This document shows, one piece after another, positions 28,226 through 39,637 of a stretch of DNA of 64,000 bases (its first letter is position 1; the number at the start of each line of letters is the position of its first letter). The stretch covers positions 1,054,001 through 1,118,000 of the forward strand of contig NZ_CP079105.1 of NCBI RefSeq assembly GCF_019285775.1, written 5' to 3'. The notes under the pieces were generated by a model. That model ran no database searches. It saw only the letters and a program-made list of their open reading frames with translations, and was not told the origin of the DNA. The DNA is from Skermania piniformis (GTDB lineage Bacteria; Actinomycetota; Actinomycetes; Mycobacteriales; Mycobacteriaceae). The translations under genes were made by a program, and so were the position numbers.

Positions 28226-28590
28226 CGGTATAGATGGTTGCCCGGCTGACGCTGTATTCGCGGGCGAGTGCGGTAGCGGATTCATCGGCTCCCAGGCGTT
28301 CGATCACCTCGGCGGCTTGTGCCGGGCTGAGCGCCGGTTTCCTGCCTTTGTACTTCCCGGCGGCTTTAGCGATTGCGATGCCTTCCCGGTTGGCGTTTCA
28401 GGATCAGGAAACGCTCGAAGTTGGCGACGACGCCCATCACCGAGAGCATGAGCATGGCGCAGAGGGGCGGAGGTGTCGGCGGTGAAGCTCAGGCACTCCT
28501 TCGCGAATCGCACGGTGATACCTCCCTCTGCCGGTGAGGTCGTCCACGGTGGTCTGCAGGTCGGCCAGCTCGGCGAGCCCTACACTCCCG
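28226..28590 (-). pseudogene. Serine recombinase (resolvase/invertase) remnant, 5'-truncated and frameshifted
   Basis: Reading the minus strand in pieces gives a clear resolvase C-terminal half: LADLQTTVDDLTGRG, then in another frame ITVRFAKECLSFTAD, then in a third MLMLSVMGVVANFERFLILK, RQREGIAIAKAAGKYKGRKP and the HTH_7 helix-turn-helix ADESATALAREYSVSRATIY. The catalytic-serine domain is missing and at least two frameshifts (near 28457 and 28533) break the frame, so no active recombinase is made. It lies within 300 bp of the 3' end of tRNA-Arg, in line with an old integration. Confidence 0.82.
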
Positions 28591-28864
28591 ACGCGATTAG
28601 TCGGATGGGGAGAAGCTCGCAATCCGGGCTGGAATCAGACCGATCCGGCTGCACGATGCGCGACATTCCTGCGGTACTGCCATGCACCTACGAGGTGTCC
28701 CACTCGCCACGATTGCCCGGTGGTTGGGTCAGGCCGATTCGCTGCTCGACGCGGCAGTGAGTTTGGGGCGAGTTATGTCATCGTATGTCATCGACGGCCA
28801 AGCCGACGCTGTGTGATTCATGCACCAATGCTTATACGGCCTGGTCAATAGGCTTGTTTCTGAG

Positions 28865-28937
28865 TGCCCCCGGCAGGATTCGAACCTGCGGCCTTCTGCT
28901 CCGGAGGCAGACGCTCTATCCCCTGAGCTACGGGGGC
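28865..28937 (-). tRNA. tRNA-Arg (anticodon CCG)
   Basis: A 73-nt cloverleaf: acceptor GCCCCCG/CGGGGGC with discriminator A, D-arm TAGCTCAGGGGATAGAG, anticodon stem TCTGC/GCAGA with loop CTCCGGA (anticodon CCG, reads CGG), and T-arm GCAGGTTCGAATCCTGC. CCA is not encoded. Its 3' end faces the interval with the recombinase relic. Confidence 0.96.
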
Positions 28938-29003
28938 TCGGGGCGGTTGTCAGCCTAGCGCACGGCGGGCGTGCGGCCCAAGTCGCCCGGCCCGGCGCGC
29001 GTA

Positions 29004-29681
29004 TCAGTTCATCGGCAGCGGTTGCGCGCCTTGGGCAATGAGCATCTTGGTCATCAGCTCGGCCTCGCTTTGCTGGGTCCGCACCATCGAGCCGGCCAGG
29101 TCGCGGACCACGGTCTGGTCGGCGTATTGCTGGGCATACTCGGCCATCGGTAGTCCGCCTTGGTGATGGCGGAGCATCAGTTGGAGGAACAACGTGTCCA
29201 GAGCCGGACCGCGGGCCTGGCGCAGCGCGGACATGTCGGCAGTGGTTGCCATACCGGGCATCAGTGGGGCCGCGGCGTCGGCGCCGGTGGTCGAGTCCGC
29301 GTCGTGCATGTGCTGGTCCGAGCTGTCGTGGTCCATCCAGGTCATGTAGCCGTCGGTCGCCGTCGGTGGCCGGTTCCACAGGGCCAGCCAGCCTTGCATC
29401 TGTCCGACCTGATTCTGCTGGGTGGTCAGGATGTCGAACGCAAGGTTCTTGATCGGCTGATCGGTCGACTCGGTCAACGCCACCGCAGCCATGTCGATCG
29501 CCTGGTTGTGATGGGTCGACATGTCCTGGGCGAAGCCGACATCCACGGAGTCGGCGGCCGGTGCATCGTCCCGGTCGGCGAGTGGTAGCCGGGCCAGGAC
29601 ACCGATCGCGAAGCCGACGGCGATCGCCGCGATCAGCCCGAGAACCAGCAGCGGGGTGCGCTGACTACGCAGCTCAGCCAT
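29004..29681 (-). CDS. DUF305 domain protein, membrane-anchored
   Basis: A 225-residue protein with one N-terminal membrane segment (about 11-30) and an extracytoplasmic DUF305 domain. The family's paired His motifs are present twice: FAQDMSTHHNQAIDMA near residue 50 and FLQLMLRHHQGGLPMAEYA near 180. A Met/His/Asp-rich stretch (MDHDSSDQHMHDAD) lies between them. Such His/Met content suggests copper or other metal binding; that is inference. The ATG lies eight bases inside the end of the DUF3105 gene, so the pair is translationally coupled. Confidence 0.9.
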   Translation of the reverse strand: MAELRSQRTPLLVLGLIAAIAVGFAIGVLARLPLADRDDAPAADSVDVGFAQDMSTHHNQAIDMAAVALTESTDQPIKNLAFDILTTQQNQVGQMQGWLALWNRPPTATDGYMTWMDHDSSDQHMHDADSTTGADAAAPLMPGMATTADMSALRQARGPALDTLFLQLMLRHHQGGLPMAEYAQQYADQTVVRDLAGSMVRTQQSEAELMTKMLIAQGAQPLPMN

Positions 29682-30627
29682 TGCCGGCCGGAGCCGTCGG
29701 AGCGGCGGGAGCGGGCGACTCGGGCGCCGGCTGCACGGGCGCGGCGGGCGCGCCGCCGGGCAGTTCGCCGAGACCGCCCGGCAGACCCGGGATGCCGGCC
29801 ATACCGCCGCCGGCAATTTCGGAGCTATCCGGGGTCAGCCCCTTGCCGTCCATCGGGACCGCGTCCGGGCCGGGCGGGTTCGGGTCGAACGCCGGCGGAT
29901 TGTCCGGATCGAATGAGCCGGGAATGGTCGAACAGCTGGCGCCGACCTCCGGGTAGGTGTACTTGTTCTGGCGCAGAGCGACGATGAACTGCTTGATTCG
30001 CGGGTCCGTCGGGTCGTCCACCTCGAGCTGGTGCCCCCACGATTGCAGCGCGATCGGGCGGTCCAGGCCCGGGTACGGCGACATCAGCATGTACTGCTGG
30101 CCGTCCACCCGATCCTTCAGCGCATCGATCCCGGCAGCGTCCAGCTTGTCCGGGTTGTAGGCGACCCACACGGCGCCGTGCTCGAGCGCGTGCACCATGT
30201 TCTCGGTGCGTACCGGCTTGGGGTAGACGTTGCCCATGCAGGATGCCCAGACGCCGTCGTGCGGCCCGCCGAACGGTGGGCTGTGGTCGTAAGCGACCCG
30301 CTGATCCGGTTTGACGTGCAGGCCGGCCGGATAGTCGATCTTCACGACCCCGTCGATGGCCGACGACGGGTCCTGGTTGCTCTCGCTCGGGGTGAACCGG
30401 TCGGCTTCCGCTTTGTCCTCGTACTTCGGGACGAGGTTGTAGGCAAGCGCACCGATGAAGGCCAGGATCACCAGGACTGCGCCGATGGTCACCCAGGGAA
30501 TGGCGCGCCGGGTGGGTAGCCCGCCACCGTCGGAAGATCGCTTCTTCTTGCCTTTGGAAGCCGCCTTGATCGCCTTCGCGGACTTCGCGCTCGTACTGTT
30601 GCGCGGAGTGTCCGATTCGGTGGGCAT
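29674..30627 (-). CDS. DUF3105 domain protein, membrane-anchored
   Basis: A 317-residue protein with a Lys/Ser-rich cytoplasmic N-terminus, one membrane segment (about 44-65, [20 protein letters not shown]) and an outward DUF3105 domain. That domain has [37 protein letters not shown] and [11 protein letters not shown]. His/Cys positions in this fold may bind metal. The last ~70 residues are a Pro/Gly/Ala-rich disordered tail. ATG 30627 is chosen over a frame opening 16 codons earlier because it lacks the Arg-rich extension. It is coupled to DUF305 and divergent from argS. Confidence 0.88.
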   Translation of the reverse strand: MPTESDTPRNSTSAKSAKAIKAASKGKKKRSSDGGGLPTRRAIPWVTIGAVLVILAFIGALAYNLVPKYEDKAEADRFTPSESNQDPSSAIDGVVKIDYPAGLHVKPDQRVAYDHSPPFGGPHDGVWASCMGNVYPKPVRTENMVHALEHGAVWVAYNPDKLDAAGIDALKDRVDGQQYMLMSPYPGLDRPIALQSWGHQLEVDDPTDPRIKQFIVALRQNKYTYPEVGASCSTIPGSFDPDNPPAFDPNPPGPDAVPMDGKGLTPDSSEIAGGGMAGIPGLPGGLGELPGGAPAAPVQPAPESPAPAAPTAPAGNG

Positions 30628-30795
30628 CGCTCGTCTGCACCTTCTTCGCGGTTTGACTGCTGTATCGGGCGTCACGGTTGTGGGCAGCGCCGTCCTGATC
30701 AGCGACCCACTCTACGGATCGATCCTGAGTGTCGGCGTCCGGTCGTGGTACACCTACGACGGTGCTCCGGCGGCCAGCCCATAGGATGGTCGATC

Positions 30796-32448
30796 GTGAC
30801 CCCCGCCGATCTTGCCGACCTGCTGCGTACCGTGGCGGCGAAGGTGCTGGCCGAGCGCGGCCTCGAGGTAACCGCTCTCCCGGACAAGCTACCGGTGGAG
30901 CGACCCCGCAACCCGGCGCACGGAGACTATTCGGCCAACGTCGCGATGCAGATGGCCAAGCGCGTGGGCGTCGCGCCGCGGGACCTGGCGAGCTGGATTG
31001 CCGAGGGTCTGCGGGCTGCCGACGGCATCGCCGATGTCGAGATCGCCGGCCCCGGCTTCCTCAACGTGCGGCTTGCCGCCTCGGCGCAGGGGGCGATCGT
31101 CGCGCAGGTGCTGGCTGCCGGGGCGGGTTACGGCACCGCCGACAGCCTGTCCGGCCGTTCGATCAACTTGGAGTTCGTCTCGGCCAACCCGACCGGCCCG
31201 ATCCATCTGGGCGGGACTCGGTGGGCCGCGGTCGGTGACGCGCTCGGTCGGGTGCTGACCGCCCAGGGCGCCGCGGTGACCCGGGAGTACTACTTCAACG
31301 ACCACGGTGCGCAGGTCGATCGCTTCGCGGACTCGCTGGTGGCCGCCGCCACCGGTCGGCCGACGCCGGAGAACGGTTATGCCGGCGCCTATATCGACGA
31401 CATCGCCGCCGCGATCGTCGATCGTCGGCCGGATGCGCTCGATGCGCCTGCCGAACAACGTCGGGAGATCTTCCGGGCCGAGGGCGTCGAGCTCATGTTC
31501 GCCCAGATCAAGCAGTCGTTGCATGATTTCGGGATCGACTTCGACGTCTATTTCAACGAAAGTTCGTTGTTTTCCTCGGGCGCGGTCGACCGGGCGACCA
31601 CGACGTTGCGCGACGACGGGCTGCTCTACCAGCGTGACGGCGCCTGGTGGCTGCGGACCACCGATTACGGCGATGATCAGGACCGGGTGGTGATCAAGAG
31701 TGACGGCACGCCGGCCTACGTCGCGGGCGACATCGCCTACTTCGCGGACAAACGGGAGCGCGGCGCCGACCTCTGCATCTACATGCTCGGTGCCGACCAC
31801 CATGGCTATATCGGGCGCCTCAAGACGATCGCGGCAACGGTGGGCGACGGACCGGACGGCGTCGAGGTGCTGATCGGGCAGATGGTGAATCTGGTCCGCG
31901 GGGGAGTCGCGGTGAAGATGAGCAAGCGGGCCGGCACGGTGGTCACCCTGGACGACCTGGTCGAGGCGATCGGGGTCGACGCGGCCCGGTATGCGTTGGT
32001 GCGCTCGTCGGTGCACAGCTCCATCGATATCGATCTGACGCTCTGGGCGAGTCGGAGCAACGACAACCCGGTCTACTACGTGCAGTACGCGCACGCGCGG
32101 CTCTGTTCGATCGCGCGCAATGCCGCCGAACTCGGCGTACCGACCGACGGTGCCGATCTCGGCCTGCTCACCGGTGAGCAGGCCGGCGAACTGATCCGGA
32201 CGCTCGGCGAGTATCCCCGGGTCGTCGCGAGCGCGGCGGATCTGCGTGAGCCACATCGGATCGCGCGGTACCTGGAGGAGCTGGCCGGCGCGTACCACCG
32301 GTTCTATTCGGCGGATCGGGTGCTACCGCAGGGTGACGAACAACCGGCCCCGGTGCATACCGCGCGATTGGCACTGTGCCGGGCGACCCGTCAGGTGATC
32401 TCGAACGGGCTGGGTTTGCTGGGTGTGTCGGCGCCGGAGCGGATGTGA
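30796..32448 (+). CDS. argS: Arginyl-tRNA synthetase
   Basis: Charges tRNA-Arg with arginine; class I synthetase, 550 residues. The Arg-specific N-terminal domain ([20 protein letters not shown]) precedes the HIGH-type motif PTGPIHLGG (H137-L-G-G140) and KMSKR at 374-378. The DALR anticodon-binding domain closes the protein ([16 protein letters not shown] onward). GTG 30796 is chosen by similarity at [10 protein letters not shown]. The stop overlaps the GTG of lysA. A tRNA-Arg gene lies 1.9 kb upstream. Confidence 0.97.
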   Translation: MTPADLADLLRTVAAKVLAERGLEVTALPDKLPVERPRNPAHGDYSANVAMQMAKRVGVAPRDLASWIAEGLRAADGIADVEIAGPGFLNVRLAASAQGAIVAQVLAAGAGYGTADSLSGRSINLEFVSANPTGPIHLGGTRWAAVGDALGRVLTAQGAAVTREYYFNDHGAQVDRFADSLVAAATGRPTPENGYAGAYIDDIAAAIVDRRPDALDAPAEQRREIFRAEGVELMFAQIKQSLHDFGIDFDVYFNESSLFSSGAVDRATTTLRDDGLLYQRDGAWWLRTTDYGDDQDRVVIKSDGTPAYVAGDIAYFADKRERGADLCIYMLGADHHGYIGRLKTIAATVGDGPDGVEVLIGQMVNLVRGGVAVKMSKRAGTVVTLDDLVEAIGVDAARYALVRSSVHSSIDIDLTLWASRSNDNPVYYVQYAHARLCSIARNAAELGVPTDGADLGLLTGEQAGELIRTLGEYPRVVASAADLREPHRIARYLEELAGAYHRFYSADRVLPQGDEQPAPVHTARLALCRATRQVISNGLGLLGVSAPERM

Positions 32449-33863
32449 GCGCGCATCCGGCCGGCCCCCGGCACGCCGAACTACCGCATGCTCCGGGCTT
32501 GGCCGAGCGTCCCGCACCGGGCGCTTCGTCGACGTTGCCGGCGCACGTCTGGCCGCGGAATGCGGCCCGCGGCAGCGACGGGGTGGTCCGGCTGGCCGGA
32601 GTTCCGGTCAGCGAACTCGCCGCCGAGTTCGGTACCCCGCTGTTCGTCGTCGACGAGGACGACTTCCGTTCTCGCTGTAGAGATATGGCCCGCGCGTTCG
32701 GCGATCCGGCACGGGTGCACTACGCCTCCAAGGCATTTCTGTGCTCAGCGGTGGCGCGTTGGGTTGCCGAAGAAGGCCTGTCGTTGGACGTATGTTCCGC
32801 CGGTGAGCTGGCTACCGCGCTGCATGCGGGCTTTCCGGCCGAGCGGATCGCGGTGCACGGCAACAACAAATCGGTCCCGGAACTCGACGCCGCGGTGCGC
32901 GCCGGGGTCGGCCATGTGGTGCTCGACTCGATGATCGAGATCGAGCGGCTGGATCGGATCGCCGGTGCGGTCGGCGTGGTGCAGGACGTGTTGGTCCGGG
33001 TGACGGTCGGGGTGGAGGCGCACACCCACGAGTTCATCGCGACCGCGCACGAGGACCAGAAGTTCGGCTTCTCCATTGCCGGTGGTGACGCGATGGCCGC
33101 GATCACCCGCGTGTTCGCGACCGACAACCTGCGGCTGGTCGGCCTGCACAGCCACATCGGCTCGCAGATCTTCGATGTGGCCGGGTTCGAGCTCGCCGCC
33201 CACCGGGTGATCGGTCTGCTCCGCGCAGTGGTGGCGGACTTCGGGGTGCCGAAGACGTCACAGATGGCGATCGTCGATCTCGGCGGTGGTCTCGGTATCT
33301 CGTATGTGCCGGACGACGACCCGCCGCCGCTGAACGAGCTGGCCGCGAAGCTGGCGGTGATCGTCGCCGCCGAATCGGCTGCCGTCGGCCTGCCCACCCC
33401 GGAACTGGCGGTGGAGCCGGGGCGCGCGATCGCCGGGCCGGGTACCGTGACGTTGTACGAGGTCGGCACGGTGAAGGACGTGCAGCTGGGTGCGAATGCC
33501 CGGCGCCGATACATCAGTGTCGACGGCGGAATGAGCGACAATATCCGGACCGCGCTGTACCAGGCGGATTACGAATGTCGGCTGGTCTCGCGGATCAGCA
33601 CCGCCCCGGATGTGGTTGCCCGGATCGTCGGCAAGCACTGCGAGAGCGGCGATGTGGTCGTCCGGGATCAGTGGATGCCCGACGATGTAGGACCCGGTGA
33701 CCTGATTGCAGTCGCCGCGACCGGCGCCTATTGCTATTCGATGTCGAGTCGGTACAACATGTTGCCCCGACCCGCAGTCGTGGCGGTACGCGACGGCGTG
33801 GCGCGGGCGCTCCTCCGCCGGGAAACCATGGCCGACCTGCTCGGCCTGGAAGTAGAGGAATGA
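32445..33863 (+). CDS. lysA: Diaminopimelate decarboxylase
   Basis: PLP enzyme converting meso-diaminopimelate to lysine, the last step of lysine synthesis. 472 residues. The PLP lysine is K96 in HYASKAFLC. The glycine-rich phosphate site ([11 protein letters not shown]), [11 protein letters not shown], and the C-terminal dimer-site residues in [12 protein letters not shown] are all present. The GTG overlaps the argS stop (GTGA). It heads the aspartate-family block lysA-hom-thrC-thrB. Confidence 0.96.
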   Translation: MSAHPAGPRHAELPHAPGLAERPAPGASSTLPAHVWPRNAARGSDGVVRLAGVPVSELAAEFGTPLFVVDEDDFRSRCRDMARAFGDPARVHYASKAFLCSAVARWVAEEGLSLDVCSAGELATALHAGFPAERIAVHGNNKSVPELDAAVRAGVGHVVLDSMIEIERLDRIAGAVGVVQDVLVRVTVGVEAHTHEFIATAHEDQKFGFSIAGGDAMAAITRVFATDNLRLVGLHSHIGSQIFDVAGFELAAHRVIGLLRAVVADFGVPKTSQMAIVDLGGGLGISYVPDDDPPPLNELAAKLAVIVAAESAAVGLPTPELAVEPGRAIAGPGTVTLYEVGTVKDVQLGANARRRYISVDGGMSDNIRTALYQADYECRLVSRISTAPDVVARIVGKHCESGDVVVRDQWMPDDVGPGDLIAVAATGAYCYSMSSRYNMLPRPAVVAVRDGVARALLRRETMADLLGLEVEE

Positions 33864-33869
33864 GACGAG

Positions 33870-35192
33870 ATGGCCAACAGTAGTTTCGGTACCAACCGGC
33901 CGATCGGCGTGGCGGTTCTCGGCCTGGGCAATGTCGGATCCGAGGTGGTGCGGATCCTGCTCGAGCATGCCGACGAGCTGCACGCTCGGGTCGGTGCGCC
34001 GGTGGTGCTGCGTGGTGTGGCGGTGCGCCGGACCGGTGTGGAGCGGGGTATTGCAGCCGATCTGCTGACCACCGATGCGGCCGCCCTGGTGGTTCGGGAC
34101 GACGTGGACATCGTGGTGGAGGTCATCGGCGGGATCGAGCCGCCGCGCGCCCTGATTCTGTCCGCGCTGAACGCCGGTAAGTCGGTGGTGACCGCAAACA
34201 AGGCGCTGCTCGCCGACTACACCGGCGAGCTGGCCGAAGCGGCCGAACGCAACCGCGCCGACCTGTATTTCGAAGCATCTGTGGCCGGCGCGATCCCGGT
34301 GATCCGGCCGCTGATGCAGAGCCTCGCCGGCGACCGGGTGAACCGGGTGGTCGGGATCGTCAACGGCACCACCAACTTCATCCTCTCGGCGATGGAGGAG
34401 ACCGACGCCGACTACCAGGTTGCGTTGTCGCAGGCGCAGCAGCTCGGTTACGCCGAGGCCGACCCAACCGCCGACGTGGAGGGCTACGACGCGGCGGCGA
34501 AGGCGGCGATCTTGGCCTCGCTGGCGTTCCATACCCGGGTGACCGCCGCCGACGTCTATCGGGAGGGCATCACGGGGGTCAGCGCAGAGGATTTCGAGAC
34601 CGCAGCCGCGTTCGACTGCACGGTGAAGTTGCTCGCCATGTGTGAGCGCCTGGTCGATCCCGCGAGTGGCAACGAGCGCATCTCGGTGCGGGTCTATCCG
34701 GCGCTGATTCCGCGTAAGCACCCGTTGGCGGCGGTGAGCGGAGCGTTCAACGCGGTCGTCGTCGAGGCCGAGGCGGCCGGCCGGCTGATGTTCTACGGGC
34801 AGGGTGCCGGCGGTGCGCCCACCGCGTCGGCAGTGCTCGGTGACCTGGTGATGGCTGCGCGGAACAAGGTTTACGAGGGGCGCGGGCCGGGTGAGTCGGC
34901 CTATGCACAGTTGCCGATTGCGCCGATCGGCGACACGCTGGTCCGTTATCACATGAACCTGCAGGTCGACGATCGTCCGGGGGTATTGGCCGGGGTGGCC
35001 AACGAGTTCGCCAAGCGGGATGTCAGCATCTCTGCGGTACGGCAGGAAGGGACCGGCAAGCGGGCCCGGCTGGTGGTGGTCACCCATCGGGCACCCGAAT
35101 CGGCACTGGCGGACACCGTGCAAGCGCTGAACGAGCAGGGCTTCGACGTCATCGTGCGAAGTGTGCTCCGACTGGAAGGTACCGAGGAATAG
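33870..35192 (+). CDS. hom: Homoserine dehydrogenase
   Basis: NAD(P)-dependent reduction of aspartate semialdehyde to homoserine, the branch point to threonine and methionine. 440 residues: Rossmann motif [11 protein letters not shown] near 17, catalytic-domain segments [14 protein letters not shown] and [17 protein letters not shown], and a C-terminal ACT domain ([20 protein letters not shown] onward, about 352-435) that mediates threonine feedback in the family. It starts 6 bp after lysA and its stop overlaps thrC by one base. Confidence 0.97.
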   Translation: MANSSFGTNRPIGVAVLGLGNVGSEVVRILLEHADELHARVGAPVVLRGVAVRRTGVERGIAADLLTTDAAALVVRDDVDIVVEVIGGIEPPRALILSALNAGKSVVTANKALLADYTGELAEAAERNRADLYFEASVAGAIPVIRPLMQSLAGDRVNRVVGIVNGTTNFILSAMEETDADYQVALSQAQQLGYAEADPTADVEGYDAAAKAAILASLAFHTRVTAADVYREGITGVSAEDFETAAAFDCTVKLLAMCERLVDPASGNERISVRVYPALIPRKHPLAAVSGAFNAVVVEAEAAGRLMFYGQGAGGAPTASAVLGDLVMAARNKVYEGRGPGESAYAQLPIAPIGDTLVRYHMNLQVDDRPGVLAGVANEFAKRDVSISAVRQEGTGKRARLVVVTHRAPESALADTVQALNEQGFDVIVRSVLRLEGTEE

Positions 35193-36268
35193 TGGCTTCG
35201 GGAACGACGCAGGTCGGCTGGCCCGGGCTGATCGCGGCATATCGGGATCGACTGGCCGTCGGCCCAGATTGGACGCCGGTGACCCTGTTCGAGGGTGGGA
35301 CGCCGCTGATTCCGGCCCGTCACCTCGGTGAGCTCACCGGGTGCGAGGTGTATCTCAAGGTCGAGGGCCTCAATCCGACCGGTTCGTTCAAGGACCGGGG
35401 GATGACGATGGCGATCACCGACTCGCTTGCCCGCGGACAGCGCGCGGTGCTCTGCGCCTCCACCGGTAACACCTCGGCGTCGGCGGCGGCGTACGCGACG
35501 CGTGCCGGGATGACCTGTGCGGTATTGATTCCGCAGGGCAAGATCGCGATGGGCAAGTTGGCGCAAGCCGTGATGCACGGTGCGCGGATCATCCAGATCA
35601 CCGGAAACTTCGACGATTGCCTGGAGCTGGCCCGCAAGACCACTGCGCAGTATCCCGAGGTGGGTCTGGTGAATTCGGTGAATCCGGCCCGGATCGAGGG
35701 ACAGAAGACGGCGGCGTTCGAGATCTGCGATGTGCTCGGCCGGGCGCCCGACGTGCACGCATTACCAGTTGGCAACGCGGGCAACATCACCGCGTACTGG
35801 CGCGGTTACAGCGAATACTTCGCCGACGGGCTCACCGGCGGTCGGCCGCGGATGCTCGGGGTTCAGGCGGCCGGTGCGGCCCCGCTGGTTCACGGTGCGC
35901 CGGTGTCGGATCCGGAGACGATCGCGACCGCGATCCGGATCGGTGCGCCGGCATCCTGGAACGGCGCAGTCGCGGCCAAGGAGGAGTCCGGCGGGGCGTT
36001 TCGCGCGGCCACCGACGCGGAGATCCTCGCCGCGTACCGGCTGATCGCCGGTACCGAGGGAGTGTTCGTCGAGCCCGCCTCGGCGGCAAGTGTGGCCGGA
36101 ATGCTCGCCGCGTGTACCGAGGGCTGGATCGAGCCCGGATCGACGGTGGTCTGCACCGTCACCGGAAACGGGCTCAAGGATCCGGACACGGCGTTGTCCG
36201 GGATGCCGGAGGTCGAGCCGTTGCCGGTCGATCCGGTGGCGGTTGCCGGTGCGCTCGGCCTCGATTGA
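35192..36268 (+). CDS. thrC: Threonine synthase
   Basis: PLP enzyme making threonine from O-phosphohomoserine. 358 residues. The PLP lysine is K67 in [27 protein letters not shown] and [18 protein letters not shown] bind the cofactor phosphate and substrate. GTG 35192 shares its G with the TAG stop of hom. The following thrB starts 10 bp after its stop. Confidence 0.96.
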   Translation: MASGTTQVGWPGLIAAYRDRLAVGPDWTPVTLFEGGTPLIPARHLGELTGCEVYLKVEGLNPTGSFKDRGMTMAITDSLARGQRAVLCASTGNTSASAAAYATRAGMTCAVLIPQGKIAMGKLAQAVMHGARIIQITGNFDDCLELARKTTAQYPEVGLVNSVNPARIEGQKTAAFEICDVLGRAPDVHALPVGNAGNITAYWRGYSEYFADGLTGGRPRMLGVQAAGAAPLVHGAPVSDPETIATAIRIGAPASWNGAVAAKEESGGAFRAATDAEILAAYRLIAGTEGVFVEPASAASVAGMLAACTEGWIEPGSTVVCTVTGNGLKDPDTALSGMPEVEPLPVDPVAVAGALGLD

Positions 36269-36278
36269 GCCGCCGCCG

Positions 36279-37208
36279 ATGACGCGGACCCTCCCGGTCG
36301 GCACCACCGTGACCGCCCGGGTGCCCGCGTCGAGCGCGAACCTGGGTGCAGGTTTCGACACCTTCGGGATTGCGTTGGGGCTGTACGACGAGATCACGGT
36401 CACGGTGACGTCCGCCGGCCTGACGGTGCGGGTCGTCGGCGAGGGCGCGGGCGAAGTCCCGCTCGGCGACGGGCATCTTGTGGTGCGCGCGGTGCAGCGC
36501 GGTCTGCGTGCCGCCGGCGTTGCCGTAGACGGCCTGGACGTATTGTGCCGCAACTGTATTCCGCATTCTCGGGGACTGGGATCGTCCGCGTCGGCGGCGG
36601 TCGGCGGGCTCGTCGCCGCCAGCGGGCTGGCCGCCAAGCTCGATCCGGGGTCGGCGCTGACGACGGATCGGCTGATCCAGCTGGCAGGTGAGTTCGAGGG
36701 TCACCCCGACAACTCGTCGGCGAGTATCCTCGGCGGCGTCGTGGTGTCGTGGACCGAGCCTGACCCGGACCGGGGCGGACCTCGATACCGAGCGGTCCGA
36801 CTGGACCCGCATCCGGCGTTGCGCGCGACCGCGCTGGTGCCGCCGCATCGATCGTCCACGTCGCACACCCGCATGTTGTTGCCCGACCTGGTACCGCACG
36901 CGGACGCGGTGTTCAACGTCAGCCGTGCGGCGTTGGCGGTGGTCGCGGTCACCCACCGTCCGGATCTGTTGATCCCGGCGACCGAGGACCGGCTGCATCA
37001 GCCGCAGCGCGCGGCCGCGATCCCGGTCACCACCGAGTGGGTGGGTCGGCTCCGCGCGGCAGGCATCGCGGCGACCGTGTCCGGTGCCGGTCCGGCGGTG
37101 CTGGCGTTGACGCTCGACGAGCTGCCGACCTACTTACGCGAGCAGGCACAGGCAGCCGGATTGCAGGTGCTCGACCTCCCGTTGTGTGGTGGGGTCACCG
37201 TCGAGTAA
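36279..37208 (+). CDS. thrB: Homoserine kinase
   Basis: GHMP-family kinase forming O-phosphohomoserine for ThrC. 309 residues. Motif 1 is [17 protein letters not shown], the ATP loop is [16 protein letters not shown] (about 94-109), and motif 3 is [15 protein letters not shown] 36279 precedes the conserved start by a few residues; the frame is open further upstream only as the antiphase of thrC. It is the last gene of the threonine block. Confidence 0.95.
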   Translation: MTRTLPVGTTVTARVPASSANLGAGFDTFGIALGLYDEITVTVTSAGLTVRVVGEGAGEVPLGDGHLVVRAVQRGLRAAGVAVDGLDVLCRNCIPHSRGLGSSASAAVGGLVAASGLAAKLDPGSALTTDRLIQLAGEFEGHPDNSSASILGGVVVSWTEPDPDRGGPRYRAVRLDPHPALRATALVPPHRSSTSHTRMLLPDLVPHADAVFNVSRAALAVVAVTHRPDLLIPATEDRLHQPQRAAAIPVTTEWVGRLRAAGIAATVSGAGPAVLALTLDELPTYLREQAQAAGLQVLDLPLCGGVTVE

Positions 37209-37558
37209 GTGTCATCACCCGGTCGGGCGAATGCGACACGCCGCCGACACTGGGGGACCCGCCGGTGCCGGTGCTTGCCGACCTATCTCGTGCCGGTTAT
37301 TCTGGCAACGTCCGTACATCGTGCGCATCCGCCGCCGGTACCTTCACAAGGGCAATCACTCCAGATTTACCGGGGGTTTTCAAAAGCCGACAGGCCCGAG
37401 ACGCCGAGTCGATATCGCTTTCCCGGAAAGATCGTGACGGGTGATCGGCACTGCGTGACGCGCACGTACGGCACCAACCGAGCCCGGCGCCATGAGCTGG
37501 GCGACGGGACGAAGCCCTCGTTTCCGCGCACCGCGAGCGAGGGAGAGAAAGGACATCC
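37209..37558 (+). other. Leader region of rho
   Basis: 350 bp between thrB and rho with no gene I can support. A frame from GTG 37209 runs to a TGA that overlaps the rho GTG, but it encodes an Arg/His/Pro-rich sequence without domains. The part from 37290 to 37400 is less GC-rich than coding DNA. A long untranslated leader suits the autogenous control of rho known in other bacteria. Confidence 0.5.
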
Positions 37559-39637
37559 GTGACCGATACGGACCTACTCGTGACTCCGGCAGGTTCCGCC
37601 GAATCCGGCGCCGTGGACACTGCGAGCCCCGTGAACACCGCGAGCGCCGCGGCCGAGGAGCAGCGGGCAGCCGGGCGCAAACCCGAGTCGGCAACGTCCG
37701 CGCCTGCGCTCGCCGGCGATCTCGCCGGAATGCTGCTGCCGCAACTCCGTGTCATCGCGACCGAACTGGGCATCCGGGGCACGTCGGGTATGCGCAAGGG
37801 CGCGCTGATCACCGCGATCACGCAGAACCGTGCGGGTACCAAGGCTCCCGCCGCACCAGCAGCGGAGCCTGCGCCCGCGGTCGAGTCCGCGCCGGAGCCT
37901 GCGTCGGAGGCGGTGCCGGTATCCGACGCGGAGTCGAAGGCGGCGCCTGCGCCGGAGTCGAAGGCGGCGCCTGCGCCGGAGTCGAACGTTTCGGCCGCCC
38001 CGGCCGACCAGCTTGCGCTCGACGAGGCCCCGCCCCGGACGGAGCGGGCACCTCGGCGAGCCGAACGGGATGGCGGCAGCGCTCGGCAGGCGCGCCGCTC
38101 GGCCGAGACCCCGGCAGGCGCCGAGTCGGCGGAGTCGGCGGACAACGAACCAGCGACCGACGGCCAGGCCGGCGGGCGGCGGCGCGAGCGCAACCAGAAC
38201 AGCGCAGCTAATCAAGCTGGGGCCGCCGGTCCGGCCGGTGGTCAGGGCAACAACGCGACCTCCGGTAACGGGGGCGGGAACCGGAACAGCAACCGCAACA
38301 ACGCCGAGCGCGGGAACAATGCCGAGCGCGGCAATAGTGCCGAGCGCGGGAACAATGCCGAGCGCAACTCCGACGACGACGACGAAGGGGGGCGGGGCCG
38401 GCGGGGCCGTCGGTTCCGCGAGCGTCGGCGCGGGCGTGACCGCGGTGGAGAGCTGGTCGGATCCACCGCAGAGCCGGAGATCCGCGACGACGACGTTCTG
38501 CAGCCGGTGGCCGGAATTCTCGATGTGCTGGACAATTACGCGTTCGTTCGTACGTCGGGCTATCTGGCCGGGCCGAACGATGTCTATGTCTCGATGAACC
38601 TGGTCCGCAAGAACGGGTTGCGTCGTGGCGATGCGATCACCGGCGCGGTCCGGGCGCCGCGGGAGAAGGAACAGGGCAACCAGCGGCAGAAGTTCGATCC
38701 GCTGGTCCGGCTCGACACGGTGAACGGTGGTGACGTCGAGGCCGCCAAGCGACGCCCCGATTTCGGCAAGCTCACCCCGCTCTACCCGAACCAGCGGCTG
38801 CGTCTGGAGACCACGCAGAACAAGCTGACCACTCGGGTGATCGACCTGATCATGCCGATCGGCAAGGGCCAGCGGGCGCTGATCGTTTCACCGCCGAAGG
38901 CGGGTAAGACGACGATCCTGCAGGACATCGCGAACGCGATCGCCACGAACAACCCGGAGTGCTACCTGATGGTGGTGCTGGTGGACGAACGTCCCGAAGA
39001 GGTCACCGACATGCAGCGCTCCGTGCGCGGTGAAGTGATCGCCTCCACCTTCGACCGACCGCCGTCCGATCACACCTCGGTTGCCGAGTTGGCGATCGAG
39101 CGGGCCAAGCGACTGGTCGAGATGGGCAAGGACGTGGTGGTTCTGCTGGACTCGATCACCCGGCTGGGTCGGGCATACAACAATTCGTCGCCGGCGTCCG
39201 GACGGATTTTGTCCGGTGGTGTCGACTCGACCGCGCTGTATCCGCCCAAACGGTTCCTCGGCGCCGCTCGCAACATCGAGAACGGTGGCTCGCTGACCAT
39301 CATCGCCACCGCGATGGTGGAGACCGGGTCCACCGGCGACACCGTGATCTTCGAAGAGTTCAAGGGGACCGGCAACGCCGAGCTCAAGCTCGATCGCAAG
39401 ATCTCCGAACGGCGGGTGTTCCCGGCGGTGGATGTCAATCCGTCCAGCACCCGGCACGACGAACTGCTCATGTCGCCGGATGAGATGGCGGTGGTGCACA
39501 AACTGCGCCGGGTGCTCGCCGGACTGGATTCGCATCAGGCGATCGATTTGTTGATCGACCGGCTGAAGAAGAGTCGCAACAACATCGAGTTCTTGATGCA
39601 GGTATCGAAGAACGCACCCGGCGGCGCCGACGACTGA
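37559..39637 (+). CDS. rho: Transcription termination factor Rho with large disordered insert
   Basis: Hexameric RNA-dependent ATPase for factor-dependent termination. 692 residues, against ~420 in E. coli. Order: short N-terminus, SAP-like Rho_N domain (about 55-90, [20 protein letters not shown]), a ~220-residue low-complexity insert rich in Ala/Pro/Glu then Asn/Arg/Gly, the RNA-binding CSD (from about 315, [17 protein letters not shown]), and the ATPase core with Walker A PPKAGKTT near 445. GTG 37559 is preceded by AGAAAGGA. Actinobacterial Rho proteins carry such inserts; in M. tuberculosis the insert aids RNA binding. Confidence 0.97.
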   Translation: MTDTDLLVTPAGSAESGAVDTASPVNTASAAAEEQRAAGRKPESATSAPALAGDLAGMLLPQLRVIATELGIRGTSGMRKGALITAITQNRAGTKAPAAPAAEPAPAVESAPEPASEAVPVSDAESKAAPAPESKAAPAPESNVSAAPADQLALDEAPPRTERAPRRAERDGGSARQARRSAETPAGAESAESADNEPATDGQAGGRRRERNQNSAANQAGAAGPAGGQGNNATSGNGGGNRNSNRNNAERGNNAERGNSAERGNNAERNSDDDDEGGRGRRGRRFRERRRGRDRGGELVGSTAEPEIRDDDVLQPVAGILDVLDNYAFVRTSGYLAGPNDVYVSMNLVRKNGLRRGDAITGAVRAPREKEQGNQRQKFDPLVRLDTVNGGDVEAAKRRPDFGKLTPLYPNQRLRLETTQNKLTTRVIDLIMPIGKGQRALIVSPPKAGKTTILQDIANAIATNNPECYLMVVLVDERPEEVTDMQRSVRGEVIASTFDRPPSDHTSVAELAIERAKRLVEMGKDVVVLLDSITRLGRAYNNSSPASGRILSGGVDSTALYPPKRFLGAARNIENGGSLTIIATAMVETGSTGDTVIFEEFKGTGNAELKLDRKISERRVFPAVDVNPSSTRHDELLMSPDEMAVVHKLRRVLAGLDSHQAIDLLIDRLKKSRNNIEFLMQVSKNAPGGADD
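38297..38368 (+). repeat. Four 18-bp repeats in the Rho insert
   Basis: Four in-frame copies of an 18-bp unit encode [18 protein letters not shown] and NNAERN (residues 247-270). A separate 24-bp duplication encoding KAAPAPES lies near 37939-37986. Copy number can vary without frameshift. Confidence 0.85.

Noticed and set aside
28729-29379. 216-codon frame spanning tRNA-Arg
   Set aside because: Contains the typical SGDRASASGAEGRRFESCRG string produced by translating through a tRNA and runs antisense-free only by chance.
37209-37562. 117-codon frame in the rho leader, stop overlapping the rho GTG
   Set aside because: The stop-start overlap is suggestive of a leader peptide, but the sequence is low-complexity Arg/His/Pro and has no ribosome site at its GTG, which directly abuts the thrB stop. 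I keep it only as leader DNA.
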